Shown here piece after piece: positions 1-5,226 of a DNA stretch of 12,312 nucleotides. Source of the stretch: Porticoccaceae bacterium (lineage in GTDB: Bacteria; Pseudomonadota; Gammaproteobacteria; Pseudomonadales; Porticoccaceae). Position numbers and translations under genes: made by a program. The stretch is taken from positions 1 through 12,312 of the forward strand of contig JALNZZ010000059.1 of NCBI GenBank assembly GCA_023229065.1, written 5' to 3'. Every line of letters begins with the position of its first letter. The stretch's first letter is position 1. Below the pieces are notes generated by a model. That model worked only from the letters and a program-made list of their open reading frames with translations. It was not told where the DNA came from and did not search any database.

Positions 1-75
1 GACCACGCCAAGAATATTTGTGAGCAAGTGATTTACCTGGTGCGCGGCAAGGATATTCGCCACAGTCGCGATTGA
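1..75 (+). CDS. phoU: PhoU, C-terminal end (partial)
   Basis: The first 24 codons read in frame 1 to a TGA at 73-75. The residues include NICEQVIYLVRGKDIRH, which matches the conserved C-terminal helix of the phosphate-signalling regulator PhoU (typically N-I-A-E-x-V-I-Y-L-V-x-G-x-D-x-R-H). PhoU is a cytoplasmic helical-bundle protein that couples the Pst phosphate transporter to the PhoR/PhoB two-component system and usually ends the pst operon. Only the tail is present and the rest lies left of the window. The identification rests on this short motif, which is distinctive but brief. An 11-bp stem hairpin follows the stop by 16 bp, consistent with the end of a transcription unit. Confidence 0.8.
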   Translation, partial: DHAKNICEQVIYLVRGKDIRHSRD

Positions 76-91
76 GTGATCCTGACAAGCT

Positions 92-130
92 TGCAAATGT
101 GTTGCCTGTACTGCCAGCGACACATTTGCA
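92..130 (+). terminator. Hairpin downstream of phoU, probable terminator
   Basis: A perfect 11-bp inverted repeat, TGCAAATGTGT at 92-102 and ACACATTTGCA at 120-130, encloses a 17-nt loop. It starts 16 bp after the phoU stop and is followed by TTGATCTT, a poor but partly T-rich tail. The position between phoU and an independent gene supports a transcription terminator. The weak T-run leaves an operator or mRNA-stability hairpin possible. Confidence 0.5.
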
Positions 131-193
131 TTGATCTTGATCCCGAACGCGTCTACTCTTGCCAGCATCCCAAAACCTGATGCCGGAGAGAGA

Positions 194-853
194 GTGAAGG
201 AGCTGTTTGACAATAACCGTGCCTGGGTGCGTTCCATCACCGAAAAAACCCCGGACTTCTTTGCCCGGTTGTCCCGTCAGCAGAACCCTGAATACCTGTG
301 GATAGGTTGCTCGGATAGCCGGGTTCCCGCCAACGAGATCGTTGGGTTACTGCCCGGCGAACTCTTCGTGCATCGCAATGTGGCCAATGTGGTGGTGCAC
401 ACCGACCTCAACTGCCTCTCGGTGTTGCAGTTCGCTGTAGACTACCTCCGGGTCAGAGAGATCATGGTAGTGGGCCATTACGGCTGTGGTGGGGTTAGGG
501 CCGCTGTGTTGAATCAGAAGCTGGGGCTTATCGACAACTGGCTGCGCCATGTGCAGGAAGCCAAGAAAAAGCACTACAAGAAGCTGCGCACCATTGAGGA
601 CGAAGTGGTTCTGGTGGACAAGATGTGCGAGCTCAACGTCATCGAGCAAGCGCTCAGCGTGTGTCAGACGACGGTGGTTCAGAACGCCTGGGAGCGGGGG
701 CAGGAGCTCACTGTGCACAGTTGGATTTACAGTATTCAGGACGGCTTTCTGCGCAACCTGGGTATGAGCGTGTCTGATCCCGATACCATGTATCCGGCTT
801 ACGGCCGTGCCGTTCGCGACGTGTTCAGCAAGGACCACTCAGCGACACCCTGA
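194..853 (+). CDS. can: Beta-class carbonic anhydrase (Can type)
   Basis: Zinc enzyme that interconverts CO2 and bicarbonate in the cytoplasm, supplying bicarbonate for carboxylation reactions. The protein is 219 residues from this start, nearly the 220 of E. coli Can. The zinc ligands are visible: Cys39 and the Asp41-Arg43 dyad in IGCSDSRVP, then His95 and Cys98 in GHYGCGG. Other family blocks include PGELFVHRNVAN (54-65), HTDLNCLSV and LCELNV. The frame is open upstream to a TTG at 131, but that codon sits directly against the phoU hairpin and has no ribosome site. GTG at 194 has GGAGAGAG just upstream and aligns with the E. coli N terminus, so I chose it. It stands alone: phoU is upstream behind a hairpin, and ppnP follows after 98 bp. 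His60-Arg61 and the surrounding residues resemble the E. coli-type enzymes that have a non-catalytic bicarbonate site; this was not checked further. Confidence 0.95.
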   Translation: MKELFDNNRAWVRSITEKTPDFFARLSRQQNPEYLWIGCSDSRVPANEIVGLLPGELFVHRNVANVVVHTDLNCLSVLQFAVDYLRVREIMVVGHYGCGGVRAAVLNQKLGLIDNWLRHVQEAKKKHYKKLRTIEDEVVLVDKMCELNVIEQALSVCQTTVVQNAWERGQELTVHSWIYSIQDGFLRNLGMSVSDPDTMYPAYGRAVRDVFSKDHSATP

Positions 854-951
854 CCCGGCTCTTGCTGGTCAGTTACCTCTCATTTTCTCCCATCCAGCTG
901 GTCGCCATCACACCTCTTGCTATGGCAGACCGCTATCAAACAGGAAGTGCC

Positions 952-1263
952 ATGGACAGATTCGATGATGTCTCCGTCAAAAAAGCGGCCAATATTTACT
1001 TTGAGGGCAACGTCACTAGTCGCGAAGTGCGCTTTGCTGATGGCAGCACTAAAACGCTGGGCATCATGCTGCCCGGTGAGTATGAGTTTGGTACCAGCCA
1101 GCATGAGCTAATGGAGATTGTCTCCGGGTTTTTGCTGGTAAAGCTGCCTGGCTCTGATACCTGGCAGGAGGTTCGCGGCGGCCAGTCGTTTGAAGTCCCC
1201 GCCAACACTAAATTCCAGCTGACGGTGCAGCACGTAACCGACTATATCTGTTCCTATTTGTAA
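952..1263 (+). CDS. ppnP: Pyrimidine/purine nucleoside phosphorylase PpnP
   Basis: A 103-residue protein of the former DUF1255/YaiE family, a single small cupin-type beta barrel. Characterised PpnP performs phosphorolysis of many nucleosides to the free base plus ribose-1-phosphate and so serves nucleoside salvage. Family features seen are YFEGNVTSR near residue 16, the central PGEYEFGTSQHELMEIVSG (41-59), a W at 71 followed by the turn GGQSFEVP (77-83), and the C-terminal YICSYL, equivalent to YLCRYL of E. coli. The frame is open back to 862, but the ATG at 952 has AGGAAG at 942-947 and gives the family length, so it is the start. It is 98 bp downstream of the carbonic anhydrase and could be co-transcribed or independent. 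Confidence 0.93.
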   Translation: MDRFDDVSVKKAANIYFEGNVTSREVRFADGSTKTLGIMLPGEYEFGTSQHELMEIVSGFLLVKLPGSDTWQEVRGGQSFEVPANTKFQLTVQHVTDYICSYL

Positions 1264-1351
1264 GGAAGTCTTGCCGGTGTGGGCTCTCCAGCTCACGGGG
1301 ACAAGCAATCTGTGGCGGCTGAGGTCCCTGTAGCTCTCCCTGCCGGGCTGA

Positions 1352-1383
1352 GAAACATCTTCCCAGCAGTGGAAGATTGTTTC
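1352..1383 (+). other. Imperfect hairpin between ppnP and the CBS gene
   Basis: GAAACATCTTCC (1352-1363) faces GGAAGATTGTTTC (1371-1383) across a 7-nt loop, giving a 12-bp stem with one bulged T. It lies 88 bp after the ppnP stop and 77 bp before the next start codon. No T-run follows (TATTAAG), so it is not a clean intrinsic terminator. It may be the end of the ppnP transcript or a 5' leader structure of the CBS gene. Confidence 0.35.
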
Positions 1384-1460
1384 TATTAAGTCATGAGTAG
1401 ATGGCGTTCCGGCGCAACTGGCGCTAATCTGTGAACTCCTATCGAGAAGGGAGAATCCTC

Positions 1461-1898
1461 ATGGCAGATTATTTAGTCAAAGATGTGATGCACTCCAATC
1501 CTCTGTCTGTCCACACAGGTGAATCGCTGGTGGATGTGGTCGAAAAAATGGCCAACAGCAATGTGATGGGGATGCCTGTAGTGGATGAGCAGGGCGAGGT
1601 CGTGGGGTTCATCTCCGAGCAGGATTGTATCCAGAGTATTCTCGCCACGAGTTATTTCTGCGAAGGCAACCCGGTGGTGGCGGACGTGATGAGCCGTGCT
1701 CTGCTGACAGTGCGCCCCGGCGACTCCGTGGTGGATCTGGCAAGGCGTATGGGCCGTGACAAGCCCAAGGTCTACCCGGTTGTGGAGGCTGGCAAGCTGG
1801 TGGGGCTGATTACCCGGGCGGATGTGCTCAAGGCCCTGCGCAGTGAGGTGTTGGCCTGCAACAGCGGTGATAGCCGCCGGCGTCAGGGGACTGCCTGA
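1461..1898 (+). CDS. Two-CBS-domain protein
   Basis: A 145-residue cytoplasmic protein made almost entirely of a CBS pair (Bateman module). CBS1 spans about 5-60 (VKDVMHSNPLSVH, then GMPVVDEQGEVVGFISEQD) and CBS2 about 72-130 (VADVMSRALLTVRPGDSV, then VYPVVEAGKLVGLITRADVL). Such modules bind AMP, ATP, SAM or other adenosine ligands, or act as dimer-forming switches; no enzymatic domain is attached, so the partner is unknown. The frame opens at GTG 1431, but ATG 1461 has AGAAGGGAGA at 1445-1454, so the later start is preferred. The last ten residues (SGDSRRRQGT) are basic and look disordered. The next gene is also a CBS-containing protein, 199 bp downstream. A functional link is only inference. 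Confidence 0.9.
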   Translation: MADYLVKDVMHSNPLSVHTGESLVDVVEKMANSNVMGMPVVDEQGEVVGFISEQDCIQSILATSYFCEGNPVVADVMSRALLTVRPGDSVVDLARRMGRDKPKVYPVVEAGKLVGLITRADVLKALRSEVLACNSGDSRRRQGTA

Positions 1899-1899
1899 C
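1882..1899 (+). other. Small hairpin over the CBS-gene stop
   Basis: GTCAGG (1882-1887) and CCTGAC (1894-1899) form a 6-bp stem with a 6-nt loop that includes the TGA stop at 1896-1898. No T-run follows, so terminator function is doubtful. The 199 bp between this stop and the ATG at 2098 show no other gene. Confidence 0.25.
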
Positions 1900-2097
1900 A
1901 GCAAGCCGTGGTGGAGTGAGAAGGAAGGTATCTCGTATCTTCTGGAGCTTGCTATTGCAGGGGAAGGCTTTTCCTCCACCATGGTGCTTGGCGGTGTACC
2001 TCGCTTTGAGGGGTGTCACTGAACGGTCATTGGCTCCTTATAAGATCGGCTAGTCCGCCCACAACTTTTTAGCCTTGGCGGTCTATCCAGGATTGCC

Positions 2098-3882
2098 ATG
2101 AACTGGTTCCACCCCTCCCTGAGTACGCCCTTCGAGACTGCCAGAGATCAAGTCGACGCCTTGCTTGATAGCTGCGCGCTCAGAGTCCATTTCCAGGCGA
2201 TTGCCGATCTGACTAGCGGTGAAGTGCTGGGTTATGAAGCTCTGACCCGCTGCCCGCAAGGCGCTCCTTTTACTGGCCCGGAGCAATTGTTCCATGCTGC
2301 CTGGCTTGGGCACCGTCTGGAGCAACTCAACAGCCATTGCCTGGAGCTGGCGGTAGCGAGCTTTATGGACCAGGCGCTGCCCGGACGGCTCTTCCTTAAT
2401 ACAACAGCACAAAGCCTCATCGCAGCTGATAGCCTGACCGGCCTTTTGCAGCCTGAAGCGGGGCGGGTGGTGCTGGAAATTTCCGAGAAGTATCCTTTCG
2501 AAGACCTGCTGGGAGTCAGTGAAGTCATGGCGCAGGCCCGTCAGCAGGGTTTCACTGTGGCGCTGGACGATCTGGGTGCGGGCTATTCCGGGCTCAAAAC
2601 CTGGTCTCTGGTACGACCGGATTTTGTCAAACTTGACCGCTACTTCATCACTGATATCCACCGCGATGGTGTAAAGCGTGAGTTTGTTCGCTCAATCGCA
2701 GAAATTGCCCGTGGGCTAGGGTGCAAAGTCATTGCCGAGGGCATAGAGACGGAAGAGGAGCTCGACACCCTGCGCGCCATGCAGATCCGCTACGGTCAGG
2801 GTTTTCTGCTGCATAGACCCGAGGCAGAGCCCGCTCCCGGATTGCTCAATGCCCCTGTGGCTCAGTCTGCAGCGGTAGTCCCGCCGGTAGGCTTCGCTGA
2901 GACGGTGGCAGCTATTGTCGTGGCGGTAGATCCTGTGGGCAGTGAAGTGCCTGCGGAGCAAGTGAGCCAGCTGTTCCACGATAATCCAAGTCTTACCTCG
3001 CTGCCGGTAGTGGAGAATGGCCGGCCACTGGGTATTATCAGCCGCCGTCACCTGATGGAGAGCTTTGCCACTCGCTTCTCCTACGCTCTCAACTGGCGCA
3101 AGCCTATCGGCGAGTTCGTCGAGCTGACACTGGTGGTGGATCGGGAGGCCCCGCTGCAGGAGGTGTCGCGACACATTACCGATAGCGACGCCTGGGATAT
3201 AAGCCTTGATATCATTATCACTCGCCAGGGGCTTTATGCCGGCGTAGGACGGGTTTCCGATCTGTTGCGCCACTTCACCAATTTGCAGATTCGCAACGCC
3301 CGCTACAGCAACCCGCTTACCCAGTTGCCTGGTAATGTGCCCATTTACGAGCAGATCGACGAATTATTGCGTAGTGGCACGGATTTTCGCCTCGCTTACA
3401 TCGACATCAACGACTTCAAACCGTTTAACGACCACTACGGCTATAGCCTCGGCGACGAGGTAATCACCTGTTTGGCCGCTGTTATCCTGGCGGAGACGGA
3501 TCGGGGAGCGGACTTCGTCGGCCATATTGGTGGCGATGACTTTGTCGTACTGTTTCGCAGCGGCCCCACTCTGGCTTGCTGCGAAGCTATCATTCGTGGG
3601 TTTGCCGCCCGCACACGCTCCCTGTACGCTCCGGACGACCTTGCCGCTGGAGGCGTGCCGCGAGTCGACCGTCAGGGCCGGGAACAGGGACGAGCCCTGC
3701 TATCTCTAGCCATCGGCGTGGTCCACCCTGATCCCCGTGCCTGCCGCTCACACCACGAAGTGGCAGCTCTTGCCGCTGAAGCCAAGCACGAGGCCAAGCG
3801 GCTTGGTGGCAACCAATTGTTCGTCAGTCGCCGGCGGGTGCCGGGACGCGAGTCTCTGCCGGCTTACACCAGGGCCTGTTAA
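2098..3882 (+). CDS. EAL-CBS-GGDEF bifunctional c-di-GMP turnover protein
   Basis: A 594-residue soluble protein with no signal peptide or membrane helix. The EAL phosphodiesterase domain comes first (about 20-245). Its catalytic set is complete: E47 in YEALTR, N101, E127 in LEISE, D157-D158 in ALDDLGAGYSGL, K178, E214 in AEGIETEEE and Q234 in GQGF. A CBS pair follows (about 265-395). The GGDEF diguanylate cyclase domain is last (about 400-575), with NPLTQLPGN at 405, the metal site D436 in YIDINDF, and the signature GGDDF at 478-482 instead of GGDEF/GGEEF. An RxxD product-inhibition site, RGAD at 469-472, sits exactly five residues before GGDDF. This order corresponds to a known group of EAL-CBS-GGDEF proteins. 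The phosphodiesterase should be active. Cyclase activity is uncertain because the fourth signature residue is Asp; that domain may instead bind GTP or c-di-GMP. The start has AGGA five bases upstream. The stop TAA lies within a 19-bp inverted repeat. Confidence 0.95.
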   Translation: MNWFHPSLSTPFETARDQVDALLDSCALRVHFQAIADLTSGEVLGYEALTRCPQGAPFTGPEQLFHAAWLGHRLEQLNSHCLELAVASFMDQALPGRLFLNTTAQSLIAADSLTGLLQPEAGRVVLEISEKYPFEDLLGVSEVMAQARQQGFTVALDDLGAGYSGLKTWSLVRPDFVKLDRYFITDIHRDGVKREFVRSIAEIARGLGCKVIAEGIETEEELDTLRAMQIRYGQGFLLHRPEAEPAPGLLNAPVAQSAAVVPPVGFAETVAAIVVAVDPVGSEVPAEQVSQLFHDNPSLTSLPVVENGRPLGIISRRHLMESFATRFSYALNWRKPIGEFVELTLVVDREAPLQEVSRHITDSDAWDISLDIIITRQGLYAGVGRVSDLLRHFTNLQIRNARYSNPLTQLPGNVPIYEQIDELLRSGTDFRLAYIDINDFKPFNDHYGYSLGDEVITCLAAVILAETDRGADFVGHIGGDDFVVLFRSGPTLACCEAIIRGFAARTRSLYAPDDLAAGGVPRVDRQGREQGRALLSLAIGVVHPDPRACRSHHEVAALAAEAKHEAKRLGGNQLFVSRRRVPGRESLPAYTRAC

Positions 3883-3910
3883 CACTACTCAAGTAGTGTT
3901 AACAGGCCCT
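3871..3910. repeat. Perfect 19-bp inverted repeat, 2-bp centre, over the stop codon
   Basis: AGGGCCTGTTAACACTACT (3871-3889) is followed by CA and then its exact reverse complement (3892-3910). The TAA stop of the EAL-CBS-GGDEF gene (3880-3882) falls in the left arm. There is no T-run on either side (CTAGATAAGG follows), so a plain intrinsic terminator is not the best description, though the hairpin would be very stable. It could be a terminator-like RNA end, a recombination or replication-sensitive palindrome, or the paired ends of a lost or miniature mobile element. The palindrome itself is certain; its role is not. Confidence 0.85.
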
Positions 3911-4196
3911 AGATAAGGATGTGCAGGGGACACTTGTCACCGACCTCACTCGCCGGAGCAGGGTATCTATAGCAGTCAGGAGGAAAAACGCTGCCGGACG
4001 GAAGAGCGAGCTTCAACAGCATTCTCCCCAGCTGTATTAACAAACATCAGGCATGACAAAACGGCTGGTAGTGCTATTGTTAACGCAGGGCGGGCTTCAG
4101 TGGAACCCCGGCTAACGATGAAGGTCAACTGACAGTGAGAGCTGTACAGTGATTATTCACGGCCAAGCCCTTCATTCAAAAGCAAGGAGTGTCACC
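3911..4196 (+). other. Gene-free region before the YqjD-like operon
   Basis: Counted from the preceding stop at 3882, this region has 314 bp without a credible coding sequence. Apart from the palindrome at its left end it holds a consensus Shine-Dalgarno AGGAGG at 3978-3983 with no ATG, GTG or TTG at proper distance, a 7-bp inverted repeat TTAACAA (4037-4043) / TTGTTAA (4077-4083), and a possible extracytoplasmic-stress-type promoter at 4102-4129. The probable role is promoter and leader for the downstream operon. A small RNA cannot be excluded from sequence alone. Confidence 0.5.
4102..4129 (+). promoter_or_regulatory. Possible sigma-E/AlgU-like promoter
   Basis: GGAACCC (4102-4108) and TCAAC (4125-4129), separated by 16 bp, resemble the GGAACTT ... 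TCnAA pattern of extracytoplasmic-function sigma factors of the RpoE/AlgU type. It lies 68 bp before the ATG of the YqjD-like gene. Envelope or osmotic-stress control would suit membrane proteins of this kind, but the -10 match is partial and one such match may occur by chance. Confidence 0.25.
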
Positions 4197-4490
4197 ATGG
4201 CGACAAAAGCTAGCAATTCCCCCGAGCGGGAAGAAGTGGATGCCGGCAAAGAGGCAGTTCTGGAGGCTTACAACAGCCTGCTGGAAGCCAGCGAGCATTT
4301 CAAGCAGGCGGCCCGTGCCGCCGGTCTGGACCTCAAGGAGGAAGCGGGGGATAAGTTACAGTGGGGGAAGGAAAAAGCACTATCTTTGGGGCAGCAGGCT
4401 AATGATTATGCCCAAGAGCGTCCGCTAGCGGCTCTAGGCGTGGCATTTGCCGCCGGCTTTATCATTGCCCAGTTACTCGGGCGGAAATGA
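4197..4490 (+). CDS. DUF883 (YqjD/ElaB-type) C-tail-anchored membrane protein
   Basis: A 97-residue protein. Residues 1-75 are charged and helical (alternating E/K/A/Q, likely amphipathic coiled coil). The C terminus, ERPLAALGVAFAAGFIIAQL (74-93) plus LGRK, is the DUF883 signature: a proline, a single membrane helix with small-residue spacing (G81, A85, G87), and a short basic tail. In E. coli the relatives YqjD and ElaB are stationary-phase inner-membrane proteins reported to bind ribosomes through the N-terminal part. That function is family knowledge, not shown here. The open frame extends to a GTG at 4149, but AAGGAG at 4184-4189 selects the ATG at 4197. It is the first gene of three: its TGA overlaps the next ATG (ATGA at 4487-4490), implying translational coupling. 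Confidence 0.9.
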   Translation: MATKASNSPEREEVDAGKEAVLEAYNSLLEASEHFKQAARAAGLDLKEEAGDKLQWGKEKALSLGQQANDYAQERPLAALGVAFAAGFIIAQLLGRK

Positions 4491-4927
4491 CTGAACCCAC
4501 GGAGCAGGAAGCAGCGGGCGCCAGGCTACCACCGACAGTGTCTCCTGCCGCTGAACTGCAAGCGGTACTTGACTGGTTGCGGCAGGCCTCGGCGACGGGC
4601 AGTGCCTATTCACGGTTGTTCGCACTTGAGCTGCGCTTAGCCCTTGGCGATAGCGGGCGTTTACTGGTGGTTGGCTTGCTCATGTTGCCGGTGGCGCTGC
4701 TGGCCTGGATCGGGCTGGGCATTCTGCTGGCGTGGTTGGTCTACCAGTACAGCCAGTCCGTTACCTTTGCTCTGGTGGCTTTTTTTCTGCTGCAAGTGAC
4801 GACCTTGGTCATTCTGGCTCTGGCGTGCAAGCGCTATGTGAAAAGCTTTTCTTTCCCTGCCACCCGGCGTCACCTCAATGCCCTGCTGACGGAGATTCGC
4901 GATGAGCCGCAGTCAGCTGAGCGCTGA
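4487..4927 (+). CDS. YqjE-like phage-holin-superfamily (DUF1469) membrane protein
   Basis: A 146-residue protein with a soluble N terminus (1-55), two adjacent transmembrane helices (about 58-84 and 92-115), and a short basic/acidic C terminus. The N-terminal SAYSRLFALELRLALGD is typical of the Phage_holin_3_6/YqjE family, in which a helix rich in E/L/R precedes a membrane hairpin. Despite the family name it is a chromosomal inner-membrane protein conserved next to YqjD-type genes and not evidence of a prophage. It overlaps the upstream gene by 4 bp and the downstream gene by 26 bp, so the three are one translation-coupled operon. Its molecular role is unknown. Confidence 0.88.
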   Translation: MTEPTEQEAAGARLPPTVSPAAELQAVLDWLRQASATGSAYSRLFALELRLALGDSGRLLVVGLLMLPVALLAWIGLGILLAWLVYQYSQSVTFALVAFFLLQVTTLVILALACKRYVKSFSFPATRRHLNALLTEIRDEPQSAER

Positions 4928-5198
4928 GATAGCGGCACTCGACCTGGAGCTGACTGCACGCCGCACGCGGCTGCTTGTCAGCGGGCGGGAGAGGGTCGAG
5001 CGGCTGCGGGCAGTGCCACCCAGGACTTTGTTGCTGGGTGGGGCAGTGGCTGGCCTGGCGAGCGGACTTGTTGTCTCCCGCAGCGGCCCGCGTTTCCAGC
5101 TCTTCTGTATGCAGGGTATACGCTTGTGGCGGATGACAGGACTGTTTCTGCCGCTGTTATTGAGGGCGGAAGAGCCGGGAGCTGATCCCGCTCTCTAG
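4902..5198 (+). CDS. YqjK-like small membrane protein
   Basis: A 98-residue protein in the third position of the yqjD-yqjE-yqjK-like operon. The N terminus (1-38) is a charged helix rich in Arg/Glu/Leu. A hydrophobic stretch follows at about 43-59 (LLLGGAVAGLASGLVVS), and a second moderately hydrophobic segment lies near 76-88. The start ATG lies within the preceding gene and has GGAG at 4891-4894, seven bases upstream. Sequence similarity to E. coli YqjK is suggestive rather than strong; the assignment leans on gene order, size and topology. The gene ends 15 bp before the stop of the convergent protease gene. Confidence 0.75.
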   Translation: MSRSQLSAEIAALDLELTARRTRLLVSGRERVERLRAVPPRTLLLGGAVAGLASGLVVSRSGPRFQLFCMQGIRLWRMTGLFLPLLLRAEEPGADPAL

Positions 5199-5202
5199 CT
5201 TT

Positions 5203-5226
5203 GCCGGCCAGGGCTATGGAGCCGGC
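5203..5226. terminator. Weak inverted repeat between convergent genes
   Basis: GCCGGC at 5203-5208 and again at 5221-5226 (self-complementary) could pair across a 12-nt loop between the YqjK-like stop (5198) and the protease stop (5214). It overlaps the protease gene's last codons. There is no T-run in either direction, so a bidirectional terminator is only a possibility. Confidence 0.2.

Noticed and set aside
131..144. FNR/Anr-like site TTGAT-CTTG-ATCCC before the carbonic anhydrase
   Set aside because: The second half-site matches only 3 of 5 positions, and the sequence is also a simple TTGATC tandem repeat; too weak to annotate.
131..193. N-terminal extension of the carbonic anhydrase from TTG 131 (21 extra residues)
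   Set aside because: The TTG abuts the phoU hairpin and has no ribosome site. GTG 194 has a good one and gives the family length.
1300..1334. GGGGAC / GTCCC pairing after ppnP as a terminator
   Set aside because: The stem is short with a loop of more than 20 nt and no T-run.
1822..2022. 66-codon plus-strand frame at the end of the CBS gene and into the gap
   Set aside because: It starts inside the CBS gene in another frame with no ribosome site and no recognisable motif.
2083..2661. 192-codon minus-strand open frame under the EAL domain
   Set aside because: Antisense to a conserved catalytic domain, with no independent coding evidence.
4037..4083. TTAACAA / TTGTTAA inverted repeat as an operator
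   Set aside because: Only 7 bp per arm, AT-rich and 33 bp apart; expected by chance at this scale.
4487..4927. Prophage signal from the 'phage holin family' domain
   Set aside because: No other phage genes are present. The gene lies in a conserved yqjD-yqjE-yqjK-like chromosomal operon.
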